64,000 nt of DNA from Trifolium pratense (Eukaryota; Streptophyta; Magnoliopsida; Fabales; Fabaceae), in the NCBI RefSeq assembly GCF_020283565.1, contig NC_060059.1, positions 48,938,572 through 49,002,571 on the forward strand. The letters are read 5' to 3'. The notes under the pieces were generated by a model. It worked only from the letters and a program-made list of their open reading frames with translations. It was not told the DNA's origin and did no database searches. The translations under genes and the position numbers were made by a program. Positions 23,578 through 33,890 of the stretch are shown piece by piece; positions within the stretch are counted from its first letter, which is position 1, and each line of letters begins with the position of its first letter.

Positions 23578-24515
23578 CAGAGAAAGTCAAAGTGACACTA
23601 ATTATAAAATTAATTAAGTAAAACAGTGCTTCTGACAAAAATAAAACATTTCACTAGTTTTATTAAATGGAAACTTAAAATTTCATTAAACACTTGTCAA
23701 CCGTTTGTTATATCATACAGTATGTCCATACAGTATTTCTTATATAGTTCCTACCACCACCACCACAACCCTTCTTAACTGTGAAAACACAATGGGACCA
23801 CTAACTGCCTGCAAGTGATTTCAATGTCTGTTTGCATGGAGATCTTCACTTTGCAAAGTTGCACTAATTAAGAACTTGACCGGTAATATCTAATTTTCAT
23901 TTTCAAAAAACGTGTTCAACATTTTATCATTGTTATAACTGTACATGTCTATAGCAATAATGACACATGATATGTTTCTATTTTTCACGAGCATTCATTT
24001 TAGTAAGAATAAATAACAATAAATAAACACATTGTATATTTACTTTTGAGAATGTTAAGGAAGCAAAAATAAAAATTATTAAATGCTAATTTGTGCATTT
24101 TGACTTTTAAAGTATTAAATTTCTTGTATCATTAAATGTTGAATTTCTATTTTAGTATATCTTAACATGTGCCCTAAGGGCACATGTTAACAAGACCCTT
24201 GAATAAATAAACTTTTATGAAGGGTATGTTTGTCTTGCTATGTAAATGTAACTAAAAGAATAATGTTCTTTTTTAAGTGTCTTATAGATCACTATACGCA
24301 TTATATTACTATTCGCATGTCAATATATATTTTAATCAATAATATTTTTAATTATTCATTATAAAAAGTTATGAAGATTTTATATTTTGAAAATACTCTT
24401 CGAGCAAATTGAACAACATATTATATGTTAACCGTACATGTCTATAGCAATGACACTTGATATGTTTCTACTTTCCACGAGCATTCATTTTAGTAAGAAT
24501 AAATAACAATAAATA
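23578..24515. other. Intergenic with a 95-bp direct repeat
   Basis: About 90-95 bp at 23936-24030 recurs at 24428-24517 (gtacatgtctatagcaat ... agtaagaataaataac). The second copy ends exactly where the gene-fragment element A begins. A palindromic MITE end (acatgtgccctaagggcac) lies at 24165-24185. No gene. Confidence 0.6.
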
Positions 24516-24729
24516 AACAAAAACGCAACCTACCACTAGACTAACCTCCTATGGACATTGCGTAAGTTTGAGTAGAACTAGATCCAGACATTTTAATGAG
24601 TAGAACTAGACTCGTAAATTTTTAAGTATGGTCTCGAGTTCGAGCATTGTAAAAAAACATGGTTGAAAAGAGAGACTCGGTTAAAGATGGCCAACAAATT
24701 TCTACTAGAGATTATTTATTGAGTAAGTT

Positions 24730-24881
24730 TTTTTGGTTTTCACCACCAGTTTAATCTGGTTCGGGGGTTAGTTCTGGCATCAAGTGGTTTCAGCCCCTCT
24801 CGATCGCAGTTGCGGGCGATCGAACCGCGGTCCTCCCTACCAAGTTCAACGCCAATCACCACTGAACCAACTAACGATCGA
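24730..24881 (-). mobile_element. tRNA-derived SINE in element A
   Basis: On the minus strand it begins near 24881 with a Pol III A-box-like ttggttcagtggtgattgg, followed by a B box ggttcgatcg-type string, and ends in a T/A-rich tail. Flanks ttattgagtaagtt and ttattgaataagtt form a target duplication with one mismatch. The same insertion is in copy B at the homologous position. Confidence 0.82.
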
Positions 24882-25180
24882 TAGTTATTGAATAAGTTAG
24901 TGAATACCTCACACAAATAGTTAACAAAAATAAATCTCGATTGTTTTTCTCTATATCACATAGTATATGCCAAAAGGAACTAATTGTTACCTAATTCCAT
25001 AACTAACTAAGATTATCTATCAAATAAACAAGTTGGTAATGTAACAAAAAATGGAAGGTGTAAGCAAACCTACCTAGTACAAATACAAAGAACAGAACAT
25101 GTATGTATGCATTGGGACTACATGAACCCATCTACATCAAAGTGATTAACACCATGTGGAAGATGAAATTAATAATGAAA

Positions 25181-25333
25181 CTAATAAACATAAGGCAAAT
25201 TCTCCATGGAACAAGTTTACGATACTCTAATCATATATCTCAATACTTCTCTGCACAACGAGCTTAATCTCTCCGTTCTCTCCAGATTAACAGAATAAGA
25301 AGATAAATTGGATAGAAGTATGAAACTCGTGAA
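25181..25333 (-). pseudogene. Captured last exon of delta(14)-sterol reductase, copy A
   Basis: Homologous to FACKEL exon 13 (36309-36156): it preserves the PYFYPIYL, WRERRD and Y-stop coding stretches. It has a nonsense change just after WRERRD (GAT TAA where the gene has GAT GAA) and a 1-bp deletion near the C-terminal ILPYVY. The homology stops at the first base of the exon; the intron is absent and minisatellite follows. It cannot encode a functional protein. Confidence 0.9.
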
Positions 25334-26225
25334 ACAATATAGTGCATATGAAAGCAGTAGTGCAGATGAATAGTTTAAGTGTTTATATTTGAATCAATCA
25401 CCTTTAAAGAAGGAAAACATTAGTGCATATGACAAACAATATTTAATATTAACATTTAAACACTAAAAACAGCAATGCAGATGCAAATTATTAAAAAAAC
25501 TTAATTAAAAAATAAAAGTAGTGCAACAATTAAATGAGAAAAAATATAGTGCATATCAAAATAATAGTGCAGATGAAAAGTCAGGTGTTTACATTTGAAT
25601 AAACAACCTTTAAAGATGGAAAACATCAGTGCATATGACAAACAGTATTGCAGACGAACATTTAGACACAAAAAACAGTAGTGCAGATGAAAGAAAGTAT
25701 TAAAAAATTTAAGTAAAAAAAATAAAAGTAGTGCAGATGAACAATTACATGAGGAAGAAAATTAATAAACATGAAAAAAATTAGTGCAGTTGAAAACATA
25801 TAATGCATATCAAAACAGTAGTGCAGAAGAAAACAGTAGTGTAGATAAAATAATAGTGGAGAAGAAAACAATAGTGCATATAAAACAGTTGTGCAGATAA
25901 AACAGTAGTGAAGAAGAAAACATTACTGCATATACTTAGTAGTGCAGATGAAACAATGTGCATATGAAAACATTAGTGCAGAGAAAATAGTAGTGCATAT
26001 GAAAAGAGTAGTGCAGATGAAAAGTTAGTGCAGAGAAAACATTAGTGCAGATGAAAACAATAAGAAAACAACAGTGCATATGAAAATAGTAGTGCAGATG
26101 AAAATACAGGTGTTTACATTTGAATAAATAACCTTTAAAGAAGGAAAACATTAATGCAAAAACATTGCAGATGAACATTTAAACACAAAAACAGTGGTGC
26201 AGATGAAAAATTAAGTGGTTACCTT
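25334..26225. repeat. Minisatellite of GTGCAGATGAAAA / GTGCATATGAAAA units, copy A
   Basis: Degenerate array of roughly 18-22-bp units alternating AGTGCAGATGAAAACA and AGTGCATATGAAAACA, broken by A-rich spacers. Minus-strand frames over it give Cys/His/Phe/Tyr-rich low-complexity peptides that are artefacts of the unit. Confidence 0.9.
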
Positions 26226-26651
26226 TGAATCCATAACAACTATCTCAATATGCTCATCCTCCGTAACGGTGTTGACAACAATTCATATATCAATACACAT
26301 ATGAAGACTTCCATGTTTCCTTTGATTCGTTGATATCTTTAATAAAATCAATAGATGATACGATATGATTCTAACATAAAAAAACTTGCCGTATAATTTG
26401 GGTAGAAACAGTGAAGTGAAGCATAGATGAATGAAAGTTGGAAGAGACAGAGTGATACTATATTTTTAATCAAAAATTAGAAATTTTATTAGGAATATTT
26501 AGGGTAATTTAGTAAGTTTGATACTAACTAACTTTATTATATTATTATTAATGGTTAGTAGTAAACTTTGTAGTAATATTGTTTATGTTTCATTTATAAA
26601 AAAAATTGTTTGTTTCTTTTCTTTTTTTGATCAAATAAAAATCAATGGATC

Positions 26652-26679
26652 CGTGCGAATGCACGAGTCTTTAAACTAG
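26652..26679 (+). other. Helitron 3' terminus
   Basis: Stem CGTGC (26652-26656), loop GAAT, stem GCACG (26661-26665), ten bases, then CTAG (26676-26679) followed by T. Hairpin plus CTRR with a 10-12-bp gap before host T is the Helitron hallmark. Confidence 0.75.
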
Positions 26680-27420
26680 TTTAAGACAATAAAAAAAAAC
26701 AACGTATAGTTTATAAACACATATTCAGGTTATCTCGTAACCGATGTGAGACTTCTTAACAATTACATCATGTTATATATCAATTTCTTTTGAAAAAACA
26801 ATATTATATATCATGCTATTATTTTTATTTTGACCTATATATATATATCATGATATTATTGTTTGCTTTTATTTTGACAAATATATTATTATTGTCTCTT
26901 TGCCTTAGTTTATTTATTTATTTAGTTCCAGTTCAACCGGTTCAAATAGCAGTTGAATTGGTCTAAGCGGTTGAACCATGAATAGGAGATCACACAGGTT
27001 CAACCTCCAATTCGATATTTAAAACATTAGTTCTAGGTAAAAAAAAATTGATTTTGAAAAATTGATGTTGTAAAATTGATTTTAGTTAAAAGTGAATTTG
27101 AATGTAAAATGATTTATGTTTGGATATATTTATGTAAAAGTGAATTGAATAATGGATTTTTGTATAAATCTTAGCATCAAGTTAATATCAATTCTATTGA
27201 AGGGCAACCAAACATGTCAAAATCAACATTACACCTCCAAAATTAATCCCATAAAAGATTACAAGACTTCTACTTTTCTCCAAACGTGGGTTAAAACGTT
27301 TTTTTTAAGGGTTTTGTCTTGTTAACATATATGTCTTAATGGTACCACATGTTGAAGAATTCAAAAATTGAAATTTTTTATTAAAAAAAAAAACATTTTG
27401 ACTTAAAAAATTGAATACAT
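26680..27420. other. Intergenic, AT-rich
   Basis: No gene. The T at 26680 is the expected host base next to the Helitron end. A remnant of the GTTAACATATG-type MITE end lies at about 27320-27360. Confidence 0.4.
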
Positions 27421-28238
27421 TAACCCACTTGGATTTAGGGGTGATCGCGGTGCGGTTTTATTTTGAGCATAAAAGTCATCCTAACCGCGAGATAAAAATG
27501 CATGCGGTCCGGTTTGGTTCGGTTGATTTTTAAAAGTCATCCAAACCAAACCAAACCAAACCAATGCGGTTTGGATCGGTTCGGTTGGTGCGGTTTAAAA
27601 CATAACGATTGTACCGAACAATTTTAAGCATAAAAAAAAAATAAAAAATTGAAGTTCCAAAATAACATTGTAGTACCAACAAAAATTATTTATCCAAAAT
27701 AACATTATAGTAACTTACAATTTTAAATATATAAAAAAATTGAATTTTCAAAATAACATCACGGTACCGATAAAATTTGTTTATTTAAAATAACATTACA
27801 ACACCAAAATAAAATTTCAGTACAAAAAATAAAAACAACTTGAAGTTCGATTAATTTGGTCGACTGACTTGGTAATTGGGCATGTATATTGGAATATAAA
27901 TATATTTTCTTTTACGATATTGGAATATAAATATATAATAGTAACTTAATGCGGTTTTTGCGGTTATCCGCGGTTTTTGCGGTTTGCGGTTTTGCGGTTT
28001 GCGGTTCAGTAAGAAAGCCATCCAAATACATCCAAACCAAATGCGGTTTTTGCGGTTTTCGGTTTGATTTGGTTCGATTTGCGGTTTTACTTTTGGATTG
28101 GTTCGGATACGATCACCCCTACTTAGGTTGGTGCATTGATATTGACTTGAGACATGTGAGTGTGCTCCTCTTGAGGTCTGAAGTTCGATTCTCTCTAGCG
28201 CCAATTTGGATGAGCTAATTTAGCTTCTTCACAAAAAA
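27421..28238 (+). mobile_element. SINE split by a later hAT-like insertion
   Basis: Outer parts 27421-27435 and 28130-28238 form a short SINE-like unit with a B-box-like gttcgattctc near 28182 and an A-rich 3' end. Matching flanks ttgaatacat at 27411-27420 and 28243-28252 look like its target duplication. A 686-bp element sits inside. The split SINE is inferred from the outer duplication and should be checked. Confidence 0.55.
27436..28121. mobile_element. hAT-like non-autonomous element rich in GCGGTTT
   Basis: Terminal inverted repeats taggggtgatcg at both ends. Subterminal regions are packed with GCGGTTT/AACCGC motifs, as in many hAT MITEs. Flanks cttggatt (27428-27435) and cttaggtt (28122-28129) form an 8-bp duplication with two mismatches. 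No transposase. Confidence 0.75.
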
Positions 28239-28603
28239 AAAATTGAATACATTTGTCAATTTTTTTTTTAATTTTTTTATATATATCGAGTTTTATTAAC
28301 ATACAAATATATGTTAGCATTTTTTGTTTTAATATACTTTGCCAATTTAATTTTTTTTGAATAAGAGAATGACTATTTTATAAAATTATTCTTATTAACT
28401 ATTGATATTTTCCACCATCATAAATGCAAAGTTAAATCAATGTTTTGAGAGTAGCTGATGAATCCTCATCATTACATGTTATCTGAGCATATTTAAAGCA
28501 ATTTTTAGGTAATAATGTAAGGAAGTTGATCATAATGAGTGAAAAGGGAGCCGAATCGAAGGTTGAGTGCTGCACAAGTAAAACAGGGAAATTTTGAATT
28601 CAA

Positions 28604-29045
28604 GCTGCGCCATGGCGCAGGAGTGCTGCGCATGGCGCAATTGAGCAAGATTTGGGAAGCTTAAAGACCTGTAGCCTGCGCCATGGCGCCACAGGACTGC
28701 GCATGGCGCAATTGTAAGCCCAATTGGAAGAAGATTTCACTGTGACCTGCACCATGGCGCCACAGGACGGTGCATGGCGCAGTTAAGGATGATTTGGGTA
28801 GAGTTTCTCCCTGGGGTCTGCGCCATGGCGCAGAGAAGCTACGCATGGCGCAATCAAAGCTTGTTAAAGAAGTTGTTAACCCTGTATGCTGCGCCAGGGC
28901 GCAGAGGAGCTGCGCATGGCGCAAGATGAACTCCTGGGAATTGGATCATGATCTGGAAGCTGCGCCACGACGCTAGAGGCCTGCGCCACTGCACAGCAGT
29001 AACTGCCTCTTTGCGCCAGGGCGCAAGGGCCTTCGCATGGCGCAG
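28604..29045. repeat. GC-rich minisatellite with paired GCGCCATGGCGC palindromes
   Basis: About six to seven units of roughly 70 bp. Each carries a palindrome CTGCGCCATGGCGC and, about 24 bp on, a second box CTGCGCATGGCGCAA, then an unrelated 30-bp spacer. Clear pairs start near 28604, 28676, 28746, 28818, 28888, 28958 and 29010; later ones are degraded. It stands out sharply in AT-rich surroundings. Origin is unknown; it may be the internal region of an old LTR element. Confidence 0.85.
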
Positions 29046-29888
29046 GATCGTAAAATTATAAAAGGAAACAGAGCTTCTAGTGCAGGGGTTCGATATTTTG
29101 GATATGAAACTCATATTTTAGCTCAATCTCGCAACTCTCTCCATTTTCTTAGCTGAAGATCAATAAGATTATGCAAGAACCAAGCAGGATGCTGATGATG
29201 TGCAAGACGATCATGGCACATTAAGCATCTAGCTTGAGAGTTCTAGGTGAAGAGTATGAAGCAAGCATTCAAGTGATCTTCGAACATTTATAATCGGTGT
29301 AATTAACTCAATTCAAACTTCTTTGCTTGTAAGGCTTTTATGTTTTGTAGCTAATCACATAATTGTTGTTAGTAATTGAATTTCTATGAGAATAGGATTT
29401 GGTTATGGAATTAGGAAGTTTGAGTAATTGATTGTGTTTAAGAGATTAGGCATTAATTGATTATGATATTTGAATCCTGTGTTGAAAAACCTCAATGAAT
29501 CACAAATCACTTAAGAGATTAAGGATTTGTGATTGATTGAGAGAATTGGATTGCAAGAGATTGAATCCAATTGGTATCGATTCATCATTGAGTGAGTTAA
29601 CCAATTCAATTGTGTATAAGTTCACGTGTTGCATGCGAAATACTTTGATCCGACAAACTCTCAATCGTTTGAAAAACCTTTTTGAAACAAAGAATTGAAA
29701 GAACTTTCTGAAATATTCCCCAATTAAATGTTCAAAAATATCGTTCTTAATAAAATTACCGTGATACGAATTTAATACAATCCTCGTGGACACGATATCT
29801 TAAATACTACTTGTCAACTTTTGTATACTTGCAAAAAGTCTATCAGTAGCATGCATATAAAAGGCATAATTGAAAAGAAAAAGTTACT
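29046..29888. other. Intergenic, possibly part of the same unknown repeat
   Basis: Moderately AT-rich DNA without a gene. Repeated ttgattg / attggattgc words and the phrase caatcctcgtggacacgat suggest an old retroelement, but I cannot place it. Confidence 0.35.
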
Positions 29889-30678
29889 TCCCTCCGTCTC
29901 AAATTTTTGGTTTTTTAATTTTTTAGTTTTGTTCTAAATCTTTAATCCTTTTAAGAAATCAATGCAAAATGAGAGATACTTTATCATTTGTACCCTTACT
30001 AAAACTAAAACATTAATTAAATAAATTTTCTTTTTCTTTATAAAGTAAGGATAAAAGTGATTTTTTTTTTACTTAGGATAAAAGTAAGTTAACTTATCAA
30101 TCTTTACCATTTCTTAATCTACGTACAAAATTCTGAAATGACTAAAGTTTTGGGACGTGTAGTACATTAGAAATCGATAATAACATTCATTTTAAAACAT
30201 TTTTTTTATTAAAAATGACACTCATTTTAAAACTGAAAGTAGTATATAATCTTTAAACGATTTTTCTTGATTAATTAATGTAAGTTGTAGATGATCACGG
30301 ATTTGCAAAAATAGAGTCACCAACCTTAGTCCAAATCATATGGTGTATATTATACAATCGGCATGGTACATATAGCAAGGGGCAACGTATACACAAATCC
30401 CTATTCAATTGACACGAATGCTGAAATTGTTAGGTTGGACGCCATAACCAGCCATAATATATATGTCAAAAACGCAACCTACCACTAGACTAACCTCTTA
30501 TCGACATTGCGTAAGTTTGAGTAGAACTAGACTCAGACATTTTAATGAGTAGAACTAGACTCGTAAATTTTTAAGTATGGTATCGAGTTCGAGCATTGTG
30601 TAAAAACATGGTTGGAAAGAGAGACTCGGTTAAAGATGGCCAACAAATTTCTAGTAGAGATTAGTTATTGAGTAAGTT

Positions 30679-30831
30679 TTTTTGGTTTTCACCACCAGTT
30701 TAATCTGGTTCGTGGGTCAGTTCTGGCATCAAGTGGTCCCAACGCCCTCTCGACCGCAGTTGCGGAGGATCGAACCGCGGTCTTCGCTACCAAGTTCAGC
30801 GCCAATCACCACTGAACCAACTAACGATTGG
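30679..30831 (-). mobile_element. tRNA-derived SINE in copy B
   Basis: Same insertion as in copy A. A perfect 17-bp target duplication tagttattgagtaagtt flanks it (30662-30678 and 30832-30848). On the minus strand the A box is ttggttcagtggtgattgg and the B box is ggttcgatcc-like. The homologous site near the functional gene (about 35863) has a single uninterrupted copy of the target. Confidence 0.9.
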
Positions 30832-31126
30832 TAGTTATTGAGTAAGTTAGTGAATACCTCACACAAATAGTTAACAAAAATAAATCTCAATTGTTTTTCT
30901 CTATATCACATTGTATATGCCAAAAGGAACCAATTGTTACCTAATTCAATACCTAACTAAGATTATCTATCAAATAAACAAGTTGGGAATGTAACCAAAA
31001 ATGGAATATGTAAGCAAACCTACCTAGTACAAATACAAAGAACAGAACATGTATGTATTGGGGCTACATGAACCCATCTACATCAAAGTGATTAACACCA
31101 TGTGGAAGATGAAATTGATGATGAAA

Positions 31127-31279
31127 CTAATAAACATAAGGCAAATTCTCCATGGAACAAGTTTACGATACTCTAATCATATATCTCAATACTTCTCTGC
31201 ACAACGAGGTTAATCTCTCCGTTCTCTCCAGATTAAAAGAATGAGAAGATAAATTGGATAGAAGTATGAAACTCGTGAA
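31127..31279 (-). pseudogene. Captured last exon of delta(14)-sterol reductase, copy B
   Basis: Same span and same breakpoints as copy A, with the same nonsense codon after WRERRD and the same 1-bp deletion near the C-terminus. It differs from A at a few positions. It cannot encode a functional C-terminus. Confidence 0.9.
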
Positions 31280-33890
31280 ACAATATAGTGCATATGAAAG
31301 CAGTAGTACAGATGAATAGTTAAGTGTTTATATTTGAATCAATCACCTTTAAAGAAGGACAACATTAATGCATATGACAAACAATATTTAATATTAACAT
31401 TTAAACAGTAAAAAGTCAGGTGTTTACAATTAAATGAGAAAAAATATAGTGCATATCAAAATAGTAGTGGAGATGAAAAGTCAGGTGTTTACACTTGAAT
31501 CAACAACCTTTAAAGATGGAAAACATCAGTGCATATGACAAACAGTATTGCAGATGAACATTTAGACAAAAAAAAAACAGTATTGCAGATGAAAGAAAGT
31601 ATTAAAAAATTAAAAAAAATAAAAGTAGTGCAGATGAAAGAAAGTATTACAAAATTTAATTAAAAATAAAAGTAGTGCAGATAAACAATTACATGGGGAA
31701 GAAAATTAATGAACATTAAAAAAAATTAGTGCAGTTGAAAACATATAGTGCATATCAAAACAGTAGTGCAGAAGAAAACAGTAGTGTAGATAAAATAGTA
31801 GTGGAGAAGAAAACAATAGTGCATATAAAACAGTGGTGCAGATAAAACAGTAGTGGAGAAGAAAAGAGTACTGCATATAAAAACAGTAGTGGTTAGTACT
31901 GCAGATGAACATTGTGCATATGAAAACATTAGTGCAGAGAAAATAGTAGTGCATATGAAAAGAGTAGTTCAGATGAAAAGTTAGTGCAGAGAAAACATTA
32001 GTGCAGATGAAATCAATAAGAAAATAATAGTGCATATGAAAACAGTAATGCAGATGAATAGTGCAGATGAATAGTGCAGATGAAAAGACAGGTGTTTACA
32101 TTTGAAGGAAAACATCAATGCATATGACAAACAATATTTAATATTAACATTTAAACGGTGAAAAGCAGCAGAGCTGCAGATGAAAATTATTAAAAAATCT
32201 TAATTAAAAAATAAAAGTAGTGCAACAATTAAATGAGAAAAAATATAGTGCATATCAAAATAGGAGTGTACAGTGGCGGATCCAGGACCCTGAGTCAGGG
32301 GGTGCAGAATTTTTTCGTACTTTTTTATTTTTGTAAATGAATTTTTATCGTACTTAATAATTATAATATATAAATATAAAATACACATACTACTAAATTT
32401 ATGATTTTTTCATCTTTTATCATATTAAATGACTATTATTTTGTCTCATAAATACAATTCAGAGCGTTTATACTCGCAATTCTCCGGACATAATGTGTAT
32501 AAAGCTCTCAAACTAAGATAGTGAATTTTTGGAGTTTTTTGTTTCTATTCTACCCTCATTTTGAAAAAGGTATATAGTTATTAAAAAAGAAGAATTAATT
32601 TCATGAAAAATATGAAGTATGAGCTATTGAGAAAATAAGAATATAATTAATAAATTATAACTTTAAACTACCAAAATAACGGTTAAATAGAAATAAAAAG
32701 TTCTTTTAATAGTACACTAACAAATGTCCTAAGGATATACGTTAGTTTTTGCCTTAAAAAAATGGAGTGAATAATATATATTAAATTTGTGAGACTTAAA
32801 CTTTATTATCATTGTAGTTTGGTGGCAATATCATTTTTTATTAACATATGGAACACCTGTTCGATCCCCAACATTCATTATTTTGGGATTTTTATAATTA
32901 GTATATTAATCATTAAATAAACAATAAACAATAGTAATATGGAGGAAAAAAAAAAAAAAGAAAAAAGCATGTGCCTCTGCTAGTGCTACTATTGAAACAG
33001 AAAGGTAAAGTTTGTGTCAGATAGTCATAAATGAGGTGATAGATACTAGGGTCTAAGTGAAAAATCTTTAGACTCAAGGTGCAAACTAAAAAATTCAGTG
33101 TGGTCAAAATGCAAAAAAATAAGATTATTAGTTCAATTTTTCAAATTTCAGGGTGTGCAGGTGCACCCCCTGCCACCACACTGGATCCGCCCCTGGGAGT
33201 GTAGATAAAAAGTTAGGTGTTTACATTTAAATCAACAACCTTTAAAGATGGAAAACATTGCTGCATATGACAAACAGTATTGGAGATGAACATTTAGACA
33301 CAAAAAAACAGTAGTGATGAAAGAAAGTATTAAAAAATTTAAGTAAAAAAAATAAAAGTAGTGCAGATGAAAGAAAGTATTACAAAATTTTATTAAAAAA
33401 TAAAAGTAGTGCAGATGAACAATTACATGAGGAAGAAAATTAATGAACATTAAAAAACAAAAATTTGTGCAGTTGAAAACATATAGTGCATATCAAAACA
33501 GTAGTGCAGAAGAAAACAGTAGTGTAGATAAAATAGTAGTGGAGAAGAAAACAATAGTGCATATAAAACAGTTGTGCAGTAGTGGAGAAGAAAACAGTAT
33601 TGCATATAAAAACAGTAGTGCTTAGTACTGTAGATGAAACAATGTGCATATGAAAATATTAATGCACGGAAAATAGTAGTGCATATGAAAAGAGTAGTGC
33701 AGAGAAAACATTAGTGCAGATGAAATCAATAAGAAAACAATAGTGCATATGAAAACAGTAGTGCTGATGAAAATACAGGTGTTTACATTTGAATCAATAG
33801 CCTTTAAAGAAGGAAAACATTAATGCAGAAACATTGCAGATGAACATTTAAACACAAAAACAGTGGTGCAGATAAAAAATTAAGTGATTA
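31280..33890. repeat. Minisatellite copy B, split by a hAT element
   Basis: Same GTGCAGATGAAAA / GTGCATATGAAAA units as copy A, occupying 31280-32262 and 33196-33890. Internal 100-150-bp blocks recur, showing local unequal duplication. Confidence 0.88.
32271..33195. mobile_element. Non-autonomous hAT transposon, 925 bp
   Basis: Terminal inverted repeats CAGTGGCGGATCCAG at the left and CAGGGGCGGATCCAG on the complement of the right end, with matching GGGGGTGCA subterminal blocks. Perfect 8-bp target duplication GGAGTGTA at 32263-32270 and 33196-33203. No transposase frame. Confidence 0.93.

Larger units (their letters stand above)
24516..26679 (+). mobile_element. Helitron-like element A carrying a sterol reductase exon fragment
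   Basis: Holds, in order: a block homologous to the 3' flank of the FACKEL-type gene at 35.7-36.1 kb, interrupted by a SINE; a broken copy of that gene's last exon (25181-25333); a minisatellite (25334-26225); a unique tail; and a Helitron-like 3' end with hairpin and CTAG followed by T. The left limit is where homology with copy B starts (caaaaacgcaacc). No canonical 5' TC terminus was found there, so the true 5' end is unresolved. No Rep/helicase frame is present; if a Helitron, it is non-autonomous. Confidence 0.65.

Noticed and set aside
25662..26178. Cys/His/Phe/Tyr-rich minus-strand frames (also at 31706-32035 and 33232-33649)
   Set aside because: They are read-outs of the GTGCAGATGAAAA minisatellite; no conserved start, no neighbours, and the frames break between units.
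25334..26225. Possible CRISPR-like array of short repeats and spacers
   Set aside because: Units are degenerate and adjacent, spacers are themselves repetitive, no cas genes, and the DNA is clearly plant.
27949..28218. 89-aa frame rich in CGF/VCG-type repeats
   Set aside because: Product of the GCGGTTT subterminal repeats of the hAT-like element.
28661..29114. Frames of 68-87 aa over the GCGCCATGGCGC array as a protein-coding gene
   Set aside because: Open in several frames on both strands because of the palindromic GC-rich unit; no start context or homology.
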